DNA of 64,000 nt from Rhodocyclales bacterium GT-UBC (GTDB lineage Bacteria > Pseudomonadota > Gammaproteobacteria > Burkholderiales > Rhodocyclaceae), in NCBI GenBank assembly GCA_003583745.1, contig QXPY01000006.1, positions 186,001 through 250,000 on the forward strand. The letters run 5' to 3'. The position numbers and the translations under genes are program-made. Of the stretch, positions 1 to 9,301 are shown piece by piece. Numbering within the stretch: position 1 is the first letter of the stretch; each line of letters begins with the position of its first letter. The notes under the pieces were generated by a model. That model worked only from the letters and a program-made list of their open reading frames with translations. It was not told the origin of the DNA and did not search any database.

Positions 1-2
1 GG

Positions 3-710
<708 letters not shown>

Positions 711-719
711 TCCGGGGCA

Positions 720-766
720 GGGCGTTCCCCCGGCTGGCAGGACGAAGCCAGGCGGAACGCCCTTTA
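720..766 (+). terminator. katG terminator hairpin
   Basis: GGGCGTTCC at 720-728 pairs with GGAACGCCC at 754-762, with an inner CTGGC/GCCAG stem, followed by TTT. It lies ten bases after the katG stop, consistent with Rho-independent termination although the T run is short. Confidence 0.7.
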
Positions 767-796
767 TCGCAGCAAGCACCGTTTAACAAGATTTGA

Positions 797-1078
797 ATGA
801 TGCCGCTTCCCGATTTTGCTGAATTCGAGCGCCAGGCCCTGGGCGAAGGCTTCGACCAAGTGCTCGAACGGATTTGGGCCCCCGATACCGTGGTGCCCAC
901 CCACGACCATCCGTTTTCCGTCAAGGCGCTGGTGGTGGCAGGCGAGATGTGGCTGACGGTGGGGGAGCAGACGCAGCATCTGCTGCCGGGAAATACCTTC
1001 GAGCTCGATCACAGCGCGCCGCATGCCGAACGTTACGGCCCTGCCGGCGCCACCTACTGGGTGGCGCGGCGAAATTGA
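797..1078 (+). CDS. small cupin-domain protein
   Basis: A 93-residue protein that is a single cupin barrel. The metal-binding signature is visible as PTHDHPFSVKALVVAGE (the H-x-H...E motif of cupin motif 1) and a second histidine in DHSAPHAERYG. Single-cupin proteins of this size bind a metal or small ligand; substrate and partner cannot be told from the sequence. It sits between katG and a PEP-CTERM remnant. The start at 797 is the first Met of a doublet (797, 800); no strong ribosome binding site is seen. Confidence 0.75.
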   Translation: MMPLPDFAEFERQALGEGFDQVLERIWAPDTVVPTHDHPFSVKALVVAGEMWLTVGEQTQHLLPGNTFELDHSAPHAERYGPAGATYWVARRN

Positions 1079-1113
1079 CCAGGCACTGGTGCCGCTATAA
1101 CTTCTTCCCCAGC

Positions 1114-1203
1114 AATACCGTTCCGGAGCCGTCGTCTCTGGCTTTGCTCGGGTTGGCATTGGCCGGCGGCAGTTTGGTGCGCCGTCGCGCCCAGCGCACT
1201 TGA
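1114..1203 (+). pseudogene. orphan PEP-CTERM sorting tail (remnant)
   Basis: The frame from 1114 reads NTVPEPSSLALLGLALAG followed by GSLVRRR and a stop, a textbook PEP-CTERM signal: V-P-E-P, a hydrophobic helix, then a cluster of arginines. PEP-CTERM tails direct exported proteins to exosortase processing. There is no start codon, signal peptide or protein body in this frame upstream; the preceding 240 bases are occupied by the cupin gene in another frame. A terminator follows directly. I read it as the last 30 codons of a deleted exported protein. Confidence 0.7.
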
Positions 1204-1238
1204 GGCTGATTGCTCGAGTCTGATGGCTCGATTCCACG

Positions 1239-1263
1239 AACGGGGGCTGCGGCCCCCGTTTTT
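1239..1263 (+). terminator. Rho-independent terminator
   Basis: AACGGGGGC (1239-1247), loop TGCG, GCCCCCGTT (1252-1260) followed by a T run. It would end transcripts of the cupin gene and the PEP-CTERM remnant. Confidence 0.88.
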
Positions 1264-1439
1264 CATTGTGGCGCGGTCCGGGTCACGGCGCTAAGCGGTG
1301 CCGGACGCCGGGAAGTTCGGCGGGGTGCGACAAAGCGTCGCGCGACAATTTGTCCAATTTTCGGGGGCGGATGGCGCAATTAGGATGACGACCTCCAGTC
1401 CGCCATCCGGTGGGCGAAACCTGATTGTCGAGGTCATCC

Positions 1440-2018
1440 ATGTCTGCTTTGCCGGTTCGTCTTCTTTTCGCCTTCGCCATTGCCCTGAGCGCGCAATTTG
1501 CCCATGCCGCCTCGGCGGACGAGGATTTCCGGCGTGCTGCGAAGTTGCACAAAGCGGGCGAAACGGCGCAGGCGGTAGCGATCTGGCAGCGCTGGGCCGA
1601 GCAAGGGCAAGCCGATGCCGCCTACAACCTGGCGATCATCCACCATTATGGCGACGGTGTAGCGCTCGATTACGCCAAGGCCATGGCCTGGTATCGCCAG
1701 GCGGCCGAAAAGGGTGACAAGCCGTCGCAATTCCAGATCGGCCTGATGTACCAGAACGGCGAAGGGGTGGAGGCCAATCAGGAAGAAGCGCATCGCTGGT
1801 TTACCCAGCATCTGCAGCATCATCTTCACCACCAGCACGACCCCAAAATGGTGGCGTGGCGGCAGCAGGCGCTGGCCTTGATCGACGAACGGGATCGGCG
1901 CGAACAAGCGGCGCTGGCCCGCCAGAACGGCCAGCGAATCCTGGCCGAGTTGAAGCAGCGGGCGCTGCCGCAGGCACCCTTGTCAGCCGAACGCCTGGCC
2001 GCCAATCAGACGCACTGA
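1440..2018 (+). CDS. exported Sel1-repeat protein
   Basis: A 192-residue protein with a clear signal peptide (residues 1-24, ending AQFAHAAS) and two to three Sel1-like (TPR-type) repeats, seen as DAAYNLAIIHHYGDGV, AMAWYRQAAEKGD and QFQIGLMYQNGEGVEA. A His-rich stretch (HLQHHLHHQHD) follows near residue 130. Sel1 repeats are protein-protein interaction scaffolds; a periplasmic partner is not identifiable. The ATG at 1440 has GAGG seven bases upstream; an in-frame TTG at 1425 is less likely because it would displace the signal peptide. Confidence 0.8.
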   Translation: MSALPVRLLFAFAIALSAQFAHAASADEDFRRAAKLHKAGETAQAVAIWQRWAEQGQADAAYNLAIIHHYGDGVALDYAKAMAWYRQAAEKGDKPSQFQIGLMYQNGEGVEANQEEAHRWFTQHLQHHLHHQHDPKMVAWRQQALALIDERDRREQAALARQNGQRILAELKQRALPQAPLSAERLAANQTH

Positions 2019-2076
2019 GGGGACTGAGGTGCTTGGCGCCCGGGTAAGCGGGCGTCCGGCAAGCGGCCCGACCGCG

Positions 2077-2460
2077 TCAGCGCAGGCTGAAGCGCAGGTT
2101 GGCCAGTTTCTGCCCCGGCATGGTCAGCAGCACCACCGCCTTGCTGTCCTTGGCCAGCGCGAAATTGCCGCGTGCTTCCAACCGGTTTTCGCCGGCCGGC
2201 AGCAGGCTGATCTCGGTTTTTTCGCCGCCGCTCAGCAGGGTCAGCCGGGCGCTGGCACCCTGCGTCGCAAGCGGCTTGCCGTGGTCGCGGACAAACAGGG
2301 TGATGACGTCGCTTTGGGCCAGCAACTCGAATTCGAGATGGTTGGCTTCGGCGACGATGCCGCCGTGGCGGGCTTGCACCCGGTGGTCGTGTTCGTCGGC
2401 GGCGAAGACCGCCGTGTTCAGGCTCAGGCACAGGGCGGCGGGCAGGAGGGAAGGGCGCAT
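2077..2460 (-). CDS. small exported protein of the metal-efflux operon
   Basis: A 127-residue protein with a signal peptide (ends near AVFAADEHDH). The mature N terminus begins with a DEHDH metal-binding-like motif and the rest looks like a small beta domain (HLEFELLAQSDVITLFVRD). It is the last gene downstream of the czcA-type pump and likely co-transcribed. The ATG at 2460 has AAAGGAAA upstream; a longer frame back to 2499 overlaps czcA and lacks such a site. The family is not recognised; a periplasmic metal-binding accessory role is inferred from context and the His/Asp start. Confidence 0.7.
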   Translation of the reverse strand: MRPSLLPAALCLSLNTAVFAADEHDHRVQARHGGIVAEANHLEFELLAQSDVITLFVRDHGKPLATQGASARLTLLSGGEKTEISLLPAGENRLEARGNFALAKDSKAVVLLTMPGQKLANLRFSLR

Positions 2461-2482
2461 GGGGTTTCCTTTCGTTGAGGGA

Positions 2483-5400
2483 TCAAAATGCTTCGGCATT
2501 GCTTTCGTCGAGCAGCCGCTCGGCGTCGCGCCGGCCGAAAAGCCAGAACAGCACGGGGGTGAGGAAGGTGTCGAGCAGCGTTGAGCTGATCAGCCCGGAA
2601 AAAATCACCACGGCGACGGGGTTGAGGATCTCGGTACCGGGCCGCTCGGCTTCGAAGAGCAGCGGTGCCAGCGCGAAGGCAGTGACCAGCGCGGTCATCA
2701 GCACCGGGCTGAGGCGTTCCAGCGAACCGCGCAGGATCATCGCGTGGTCGAAACGCTCGCCTTCGATGCGCATCAGGTTGAGGTAGTGGCTGACCTTGAG
2801 GATGCCGTTGCGGACCGAGATGCCGGCCAGCGTGATGAAGCCGATCAGGGCGGCGACCGATAAAGGTTGCCCCGAGAGCCACAGGCCGACCACCGCACCG
2901 ACCAGGGCGAGCGGGATGTTGGCCATGATCAGCGCCGACAGCGTCGCCGACTTGTAGCGGCTGAACAGCACGACGAACATCAGCACCAGCGAGACGGCGG
3001 CGAGCATGCCGACCAGCCGGCTGGCTTCTTCCTGGGCCTGGAACTGGCCGCCGAGGGTGACGAAGTAGCCCTCGGGCAGGCGGGTTTCGGCGATGACCCG
3101 GCGGATGTCGGCGACCACGTCGGAAAGGGCACGGCCCTGGGCGTTGGCCGAAAGCACGATGCGCCGCTTGCTGTCGTCGCGGCTGATCTGGTTCGGGCCG
3201 TCGCCGTCCTCGATGCTGGCTACCCGCGACAGCGGAATGCGGCCGTTCGGCGTGTCGAGCAGGATCTGTCCCAGCCCCTCCAGCGAGCGGGCGCTTTCCG
3301 GCAGGCGAACGACCAGCGCGAAGCGCCGGCTGCCCTCGACGACCTGGGCGATCTTCTGCCCTTCGACCAGGCTTTGCAGCGCCGCCAGGATCTGCGGTAC
3401 CGGTACGCCGTACTGCGCGGCGGCGGCATAGTCCACGTGGATCTTGATTTGCGGCGCCAGCACCTGCTTCTCGATTTCCAGATCGGCCAGGCCGGGGATG
3501 CCGGCCAGCCGCGCCCGGAGCACATCGGCCTGGCCGCGCAGGGTGTCGAGGTCTTCGCCGAACAGCTTGATGGCGATCTGCGAACGGACGCCGGACAGCA
3601 TGTGGTCGATGCGATGCGAGATTGGCTGGCCGATGCCGATGGCGGCCGGCAGGTTGGCCAGCCGGGCGCGGATGTCGGCCTGGACTTCGGCCATGCTGCG
3701 GGTCATTTCCGCGGCCGGCTTGAGGCCGACATCGAGTTCGCTGACATGGACGCCTTCGGCATGCTCGTCCAGTTCGGCCCGGCCGCTGCGCCGTCCGACG
3801 TGGGTGACTTCCGGCACCTGGCGGATCAATACCTCGGCCTGGCGGGCCAGCGCGGTCGATTCGGCCAGGGTGACGCCGGGGTTGAGGCGCATGCCGACCA
3901 GCAGCGTGCCTTCGTTGAAAGGCGGCAGGAAGGTGGTGGGGAAGAAGGGCACGGCCAGCGCCGCCAGCAGCACGGCCAGCCCGCCGGCCGCCAGCGCCGC
4001 CCGGGGCCGTTCCAGCACCTGCTGCAAAGCCTTGCGGTAGGCGGCTTTCAGCCAGGCCAGGAAGCGCGTGTCGCCGTGGTCGAGCGACTGCATGCGGGGC
4101 AGCAGGTAGAAGGCCAGCACCGGCGTCACGGTGACCGAAACGATCAGCGAGGCCAGCGTCGAGACGATGAAGGCGATGCCGAGCGGGACGAACAGGCGGC
4201 CTTCCATGCCGGGAAGGGCGAACAGTGGCAGGAAGACGAGCACGATGATGATCGTCGCGTAAAGGATGGCCGAACGGACTTCCAGCGTTGCCGCCTTGAC
4301 CAGTTCGAGCGGATGCAGCCGGGCCTGCGGATGCTTCTCGCGGTCGGCCTTGAGGCGGCGCAGTACGTTTTCGACGCCGACCACCGCATCGTCGACCAGG
4401 CCGCCAATGGCGATCGCCAGGCCGCCCAGCGTCATGGTGTTGATCGACAGGCCGAAATACTTGAAGACCAGCGCGGTGATGAAGATCGACACCGGGATGG
4501 CGGTCAGCGCGATGACGGTCGGCCGCAGGGTGCCGAGGAAGACGAAGAGGATGACGGCGACGAAGACCGAGGCGCCGATCAGCTTGCCTTGCAGCGTCGA
4601 GATCGAGGCTTCGATGAAACTGGCCTGGCGGAAGGTGACGCGCGGCGCTTCCATGCCGGCCGGCAGCGTGTTCTTCAGCTCGTCGAGCGCCGCTTCGATG
4701 TGCCGGGTCAGGCCGATGGTGTCGGCGGTCGGCTGCTTCTGGATGCCGAGAATGACCGCCGGCTTGCCTTCGAAACCGGCGTCGCCGCGTTTGATGGCGG
4801 CGGCGAAGGTGACTTCGGCAATCTGGCGGAGCAGCACGGGCTGGCCGTTGCGGGCCGTCAGCGCGAGGTTCTTCAGATCATCGAGGCGCGAGGTTCGGCC
4901 GATGTTGCGAATCAGGTATTCGCGGTTGTTCAGTTCCAGGAAACCGCCCGAGGTGTTGGCCGAAAAGCCCTTCAGGGCGCCTTCGAGCTGTTCGTGGCTG
5001 ATGCCCAGTTCGGCCATGCGCGCGGTGCTCGGCTGGACCTGGAACTGACGCACTTCGCCGCCGATCGGGATGACCTGCGCCACGCCGGGAATCGCCATCA
5101 GGCGCGGCCGCAGCACCCAGTCGGCGTATTCGCGCACGGCCATCGGCGTCGTCTTGGCGAGGTCGATCGGAATGGCGACCTGCATGATCTCGCCCATCAC
5201 CGAACTGATCGGCCCCATGCGCGGCACGACGTCGGCGGGCAGCGCCTGCTCCATCGACGACAGGCGTTCGGCGACCATCTGCCGGGCGCGGAAAATCTCC
5301 GTGCTCCAGTCGAAGGTGACGTAGATGAAGGACAGGCCGGCGGTCGACACCGAACGGATGCCATCGACGCCGGGCAGGCCGTTCATTGTCGTTTCGAGCG

Positions 5401-5602
5401 GGAAGGAGATGAGTTGTTCGACCTCTTCGGCGGCCATGCCGCCAGCTTCGCTCATGATGGTGACGGTCGGCCGGTTGAGGTCGGGAAAGACGTCGACCGG
5501 CATGCGCGACAGGGTGAAGGCGCCGTAGGCCATCAGCACCAGGCTGGCGATGATGACCAGCAGTCGGTTGCCCAGGCTGTTATCGAGTAGCCACTTGAAC
5601 AT
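2483..5602 (-). CDS. czcA: heavy-metal efflux RND transporter, CzcA family
   Basis: A 1039-residue inner-membrane RND pump of the heavy-metal efflux subfamily. It begins with the first membrane helix, then VDVFPDLNRPTV, typical of CzcA/CusA. The two RND halves and the central helices are intact. The TM4 signature is AIGGLVDDAVVGVEN: two acidic residues of the proton relay (D-D) and the later E are present, but the first Asp of the classical CzcA DFG version is replaced, so the metal specificity (Zn/Co/Cd versus another divalent ion) should not be assumed. It works with the adaptor and outer-membrane factor encoded upstream in the same operon. Confidence 0.93.
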   Translation of the reverse strand: MFKWLLDNSLGNRLLVIIASLVLMAYGAFTLSRMPVDVFPDLNRPTVTIMSEAGGMAAEEVEQLISFPLETTMNGLPGVDGIRSVSTAGLSFIYVTFDWSTEIFRARQMVAERLSSMEQALPADVVPRMGPISSVMGEIMQVAIPIDLAKTTPMAVREYADWVLRPRLMAIPGVAQVIPIGGEVRQFQVQPSTARMAELGISHEQLEGALKGFSANTSGGFLELNNREYLIRNIGRTSRLDDLKNLALTARNGQPVLLRQIAEVTFAAAIKRGDAGFEGKPAVILGIQKQPTADTIGLTRHIEAALDELKNTLPAGMEAPRVTFRQASFIEASISTLQGKLIGASVFVAVILFVFLGTLRPTVIALTAIPVSIFITALVFKYFGLSINTMTLGGLAIAIGGLVDDAVVGVENVLRRLKADREKHPQARLHPLELVKAATLEVRSAILYATIIIVLVFLPLFALPGMEGRLFVPLGIAFIVSTLASLIVSVTVTPVLAFYLLPRMQSLDHGDTRFLAWLKAAYRKALQQVLERPRAALAAGGLAVLLAALAVPFFPTTFLPPFNEGTLLVGMRLNPGVTLAESTALARQAEVLIRQVPEVTHVGRRSGRAELDEHAEGVHVSELDVGLKPAAEMTRSMAEVQADIRARLANLPAAIGIGQPISHRIDHMLSGVRSQIAIKLFGEDLDTLRGQADVLRARLAGIPGLADLEIEKQVLAPQIKIHVDYAAAAQYGVPVPQILAALQSLVEGQKIAQVVEGSRRFALVVRLPESARSLEGLGQILLDTPNGRIPLSRVASIEDGDGPNQISRDDSKRRIVLSANAQGRALSDVVADIRRVIAETRLPEGYFVTLGGQFQAQEEASRLVGMLAAVSLVLMFVVLFSRYKSATLSALIMANIPLALVGAVVGLWLSGQPLSVAALIGFITLAGISVRNGILKVSHYLNLMRIEGERFDHAMILRGSLERLSPVLMTALVTAFALAPLLFEAERPGTEILNPVAVVIFSGLISSTLLDTFLTPVLFWLFGRRDAERLLDESNAEAF

Positions 5603-5614
5603 GTTGGTGGCTCC

Positions 5615-6739
5615 TCAGCGAATCTGGTTGATGAACGAGGCGCCTTGCGTCGCCACCCGCTCGCCCGCCTTGACGCCCGAGATCAGGGCGACCGAGCTGC
5701 CGTCGAGCGGGGCGTAGGTGACGACGCGCGGCGCGAAGATTTCGGCGTCCTCCTTGACCCAGACGACGGCCTGGTTGGCGGGGTTCTTGAGCAGGGCAGC
5801 CTGCGGCACGGCCAGACCCTTGATGCGCTGGCGGGTTTCGGCATAAACCTTGACCGGCTGGCCGACGGCCAGGCCGGCCAGGCTTTCGCCGCGCCCGGCG
5901 AAGCTGATCGGCAGGGCCTGCTCGCGCAGGCTGCGGCCGACGCCGAGCAACTTCAAGGGCAGGGCCTGCTCGCCGAGCGCCAGGTGGGCGGCGGCAATGC
6001 CCTGCGCCTGCGCCGCGTCGTAAGCCAGGGCTTCAACCTGCAGGCGGCTGGGGTCGATGACTTCGAAAACCAGTTCGCCGGCTTCCATGACCTGGCCGGC
6101 GACCGCATTGGCCGAGGCGATGACGCCGGAAACCGGGGCGCGCAGCGCATCGCGCCGGCTCAGACCGTTGTCGACCGCCCGCAGGCGGCCATCCAGGCTG
6201 GCGAGGTCGCTTTCCGCCGCTTCGATATCCTTGCGCGGTACGGTGTCGGCCAGGGCCTGCAAGCGGGCCAGGCGCTTTTCGGCCAGCCTTCGTGCCGCCC
6301 GCAGTTCGGCCTGCTGGGCGAGCTGGTTGGCGTGTTCGAGGGCGCCCGCGGTCGGCACGACATAGGCCAGTACGTCGCCCTGGCGGACTCGCTGGCCGAG
6401 CATCGGCAGGCCTTTCGGACCCGCTTCCAGGCGGCCGCCGAGGGCGGCCTGCACCTTGCCGCCGGCATTCGGATCCATCGCGATCTTGCCGGCCAGCTCG
6501 AAGACGCGGGGGTGTTCCGCTTCGTTGACCGTCAGCGTGCGGATCGAAAGTTGATGCTGGGCGCCCTTGGGCAGGAAGACCCGGCCGTCGGACTGGCGTT
6601 TCGGGCCATTGCCGCCGACTGCGGCGGGCGCCTCGCCGTGGTCGTGGCCGTCGCCGGCCCTGGCGCTGCCGAAGGCGATGGCGAGGACCAGCGGCAGGCT
6701 GGCGACGAGAAAATAGCCTGGATGGTGGCGCGGCTTCAT
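5615..6739 (-). CDS. czcB: RND efflux periplasmic adaptor, CzcB family
   Basis: A 374-residue membrane-fusion protein that links the pump to the outer-membrane channel. A signal peptide or anchor at residues 9-28 is followed directly by GDGHDHGEAP, a likely metal-binding segment. The barrel/lipoyl and hairpin regions follow (GRLEAGPKGLPMLGQRVRQGDVLAYV; long coiled coil rich in Ala, Glu and Arg; LRAPVSGVIASANAVAGQVME). The start at 6739 has GGAGGTG upstream and overlaps the stop of the preceding gene by four bases (ATGA), implying translational coupling. Confidence 0.92.
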   Translation of the reverse strand: MKPRHHPGYFLVASLPLVLAIAFGSARAGDGHDHGEAPAAVGGNGPKRQSDGRVFLPKGAQHQLSIRTLTVNEAEHPRVFELAGKIAMDPNAGGKVQAALGGRLEAGPKGLPMLGQRVRQGDVLAYVVPTAGALEHANQLAQQAELRAARRLAEKRLARLQALADTVPRKDIEAAESDLASLDGRLRAVDNGLSRRDALRAPVSGVIASANAVAGQVMEAGELVFEVIDPSRLQVEALAYDAAQAQGIAAAHLALGEQALPLKLLGVGRSLREQALPISFAGRGESLAGLAVGQPVKVYAETRQRIKGLAVPQAALLKNPANQAVVWVKEDAEIFAPRVVTYAPLDGSSVALISGVKAGERVATQGASFINQIR

Positions 6740-7278
6740 GCTGCACCTCCGAGGCGCCGGGCGTGTTGGCGGCGCAGCCGGAACAGGCTGGCTAGGACGG
6801 CCAGGGCGAGCAGCGCGCCGGCCGCGATCGCCTTCCACGGAGTCGGGCCAGCGGCATCGGTGTGCGCGTCCGGATGCAGGTCCAGGCTGCCGGCCAGCAG
6901 GTCGGCATCGTTGCCCAGCACGACGCTGGCGGTCACTGGCAACTCGCCGGCGGGCAGGCTTTCCTTGAGCGTTGCGGCGAATTCGCCGGCACCGGTACGG
7001 CTGGCCAGCAGCTTGTGATTGCCGATTTCCAGTTCGATCCGGGCATCGTCGACCGGGCTGTTGTCGGCCTGGCGGTCGAGGAACAGCGTCAGTTTGCGCT
7101 CGTCGAGCACGCCGACCAGTTCGAGGTTTTCGGAGCGGGCGACGAAGCGCGGCAGGGCGCTTTCGGTCGTCGTCGCCGGCGCTTCGCCGTGGTCGTGGCC
7201 GTCGCCGGCCAGGGCCGGCTGATGGAGGGCGCCGAGCATCAGGGCGATGCCGAGCGGGCGGAAGAAGAGGTTTGTCAT
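6736..7278 (-). CDS. exported, membrane-anchored protein with HDH motif, efflux operon
   Basis: A 180-residue protein with a signal peptide (residues 1-24) followed by GDGHDHGEAP, the same ten residues found at the mature start of the czcB product. A beta-rich middle (LELVGVLDERKLTLFLDR) resembles the N-terminal region of CzcB-like adaptors. A membrane helix near residues 148-165 and a basic tail (RLRRQHARR) end the protein. It lies between czcC and czcB and is coupled to czcB. I infer a metal-binding accessory of the pump; the family is not named. Confidence 0.75.
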   Translation of the reverse strand: MTNLFFRPLGIALMLGALHQPALAGDGHDHGEAPATTTESALPRFVARSENLELVGVLDERKLTLFLDRQADNSPVDDARIELEIGNHKLLASRTGAGEFAATLKESLPAGELPVTASVVLGNDADLLAGSLDLHPDAHTDAAGPTPWKAIAAGALLALAVLASLFRLRRQHARRLGGAA

Positions 7279-7317
7279 GGTCGAAATTCCGTCAAAATGG
7301 TTGAGGCGCCGGCGCTT

Positions 7318-8619
7318 TCATTCCGGGAGCAGGCCAAGGGCTTGGCGCAGGCCGGAAATGGCGGCGGCGTGGTCGATGCGGGCGCGGGCGAGCTGGCGTT
7401 CGGCCTCGGCCGCTTCCAGTTCGATGCGCAGGCGGGTGGGCAAGTCGGTTTCGCCGAGGCGGAAGGATTTGTCGAAGAAGCCGAGCGATTCGCCGGCAAG
7501 GCGGCCGCGTTTGTCGGCCGCGTTGAGGCGCCCTTGGGCTGCCGTCACCTGAACCTGGGCCGCTTCGATGGCGGCGATGACGCGGCTGCGTTCCAGTTCG
7601 GCGCTCGCTTCGGTATCGAGCGCTTCGGCCCGGGCCGTTGCCCGGCGGGCTTCGGCGCGCGGCCCGGCGCCGAAGGGAAAGCGGATGCCGAGGGTGTAGG
7701 TTTGCGTGTTGTCGGCGCCGAGCTGTTCGCGGCTGCGGGTGCCGGCCACCACCAGCTCCGGATTGGCCCGCGTCCTGACGCCGGCCAGTTCGGCGGCGCG
7801 CCATGCGGCGCTGGCCCGGTCGATCAGTTCGAGCAGCGCCGGGTGGTCGGCCGGCAGGTCCTGGGGTGGCGTTTGCGGCAGGGGTTCGGGCTGGACTTTG
7901 GGGGCGACATTGGCTTGGATGTCGGGCGTGCCGGCCGGCTGCCCGGGGCGCAAGCGGCTGTGGCCGGCCAGGCTGCGCAGGAGGCTCAAGGCCGCATCCC
8001 GGTTGCCCTGGGCTTCGGCCAGCCCGGCTTCGGCCTGGGCGGCAGCACCGCTCGCCTGGTGCTGGTCGGCGCGCGACAGGTCGCCGGCCTTGACGCGACG
8101 GGCAACGTCATCGGCCAGTTGGCGGGCATTGGCCAGGCGTGCTTCGGCCAGCCGCAGTTCGCTTTCGGCCCGCTGGTAGCTCCACCAGGTTTCGCGGACC
8201 AGTCCGCTCAGGCGCAGCTTGGCGGCGCGCCGGCGGCTGTCGAGCGCCCGCGCTTCGGCTTCGGCGAGTTCGCCGCTGCGGCTGCGTTCGCCGGGCAGCC
8301 ACAAGGGCAGGGCGAGGCCGACTTCGTATTCGCGATTGCCCCGGTTGTTGCCAAAGCGGTCCGATTTGGTTTGCAGCGAAAGCGCCGCCGGTTCGACTGT
8401 CCAGCTTGCCGCAGCGGCCCGCGCGGCATTGACGGCTTCACGACGGGCGTCGCCGGAACGCGCTTCGGGCTGGCGTTGCCAGGCCTGTTCGAAGACTTCC
8501 CGGAGCGTTGTGGCACCGGCCGGCTGGGCATGATCAGCCTGCGCCCAGGATGGATTGCTGGCTGCCAGCCAGGCCGCGAGGGCGACCGGCAACAGGGTCT
8601 TGCAATGGATTCGGTTCAT
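7318..8619 (-). CDS. czcC: outer-membrane efflux protein, CzcC/TolC family
   Basis: A 433-residue TolC-like channel: signal peptide at residues 1-26 (ends PSWAQA), then the two OEP repeats with long alpha-helical hairpins rich in Ala, Arg and Glu, for example ETWWSYQRAESELRLAEARLA and the second copy IAAIEAAQVQVTAAQGRL. It forms the exit duct of the tripartite heavy-metal efflux system. The ATG at 8619 has GGAGAG at good distance; the frame continues 28 codons further up without signal-peptide features. Confidence 0.9.
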   Translation of the reverse strand: MNRIHCKTLLPVALAAWLAASNPSWAQADHAQPAGATTLREVFEQAWQRQPEARSGDARREAVNAARAAAASWTVEPAALSLQTKSDRFGNNRGNREYEVGLALPLWLPGERSRSGELAEAEARALDSRRRAAKLRLSGLVRETWWSYQRAESELRLAEARLANARQLADDVARRVKAGDLSRADQHQASGAAAQAEAGLAEAQGNRDAALSLLRSLAGHSRLRPGQPAGTPDIQANVAPKVQPEPLPQTPPQDLPADHPALLELIDRASAAWRAAELAGVRTRANPELVVAGTRSREQLGADNTQTYTLGIRFPFGAGPRAEARRATARAEALDTEASAELERSRVIAAIEAAQVQVTAAQGRLNAADKRGRLAGESLGFFDKSFRLGETDLPTRLRIELEAAEAERQLARARIDHAAAISGLRQALGLLPE

Positions 8620-8739
8620 CCGATTCTCTCCAGTGAAACATGAGGTGGAATCGGCGAGGCGACGACTTGCTGCTGTGCCGGCACCTGCCCGCTGGGCAGT
8701 CAAGTCAGGAAGATGGGTGGCCTGGACCCGCCTCGCCGT

Positions 8740-9102
8740 TCAGGCGAGGGCGTGCCAGTTGGGGCGTTCCGGCGGCGACTGGGGCGGCGCCGGCAGGGCC
8801 GGCAGCTGGCCGAGGGCGGGGGCCGGCTGATTGAAGGCGAAATGCGCCGGGCTGAGCGCTAGCGGAATGGCGCTGCAAAAGGCATGGCAAGACTGGCAAT
8901 CGCCGTCGTCCATGCCCGGCAGCAGCGAATTTGCCGTGGTGTCGCCGCTGTCACCGATATCGCCGGTGTGGTGGTCGTGCACGTGGTGCCCGGGGTGGAA
9001 GCTGGACGGTGCGCTTTCATGCTGGCAATAAGGCGCCGCTGCCGCCCAGACGGCTTGCAGCGGAAATAAAATCAGGAAGAAGATGGCGATCCAGCGACGC
9101 AT
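8740..9102 (-). CDS. czcI: CzcI-like small exported metal-response protein
   Basis: A 120-residue protein with the start typical of CzcI: basic N terminus, signal peptide ending AVWAAAAPYCQHE, then a His/Asp-rich part (HPGHHVHDHHTGD) and a CxxC-type site (DCQSCHAFC). CzcI-like genes head czc operons and are thought to modulate metal-dependent expression. It is the first gene of the minus-strand efflux operon; the 200-base gap upstream to the divergent DUF2058 gene should hold the promoter. Confidence 0.8.
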   Translation of the reverse strand: MRRWIAIFFLILFPLQAVWAAAAPYCQHESAPSSFHPGHHVHDHHTGDIGDSGDTTANSLLPGMDDGDCQSCHAFCSAIPLALSPAHFAFNQPAPALGQLPALPAPPQSPPERPNWHALA

Positions 9103-9301
9103 GGGGCGGCAGTATAGCCGGTCGCCGGCTTTGAAGCTTAAGGCTGGATTAGGCGCAACCGCGTCGGTGTCTTGGTGGCGGGTAATTTGCCGGGACTGGC
9201 GATGGCAGGACGTGCCGCTTCGACAATTTGCTATGCTTCCATCCCGGCACGGACAGCGAGCGCGCTGCGGGCCGATCTTTACCTTTCACGGAGCGGCAGG
9301 C

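Noticed and set aside
2867-5590. Long plus-strand open frame of about 900 codons antisense to czcA
   Set aside because: It is a GC-rich mirror frame full of Arg, Asp, Gln and His without domain signatures, opposite an unmistakable RND pump.
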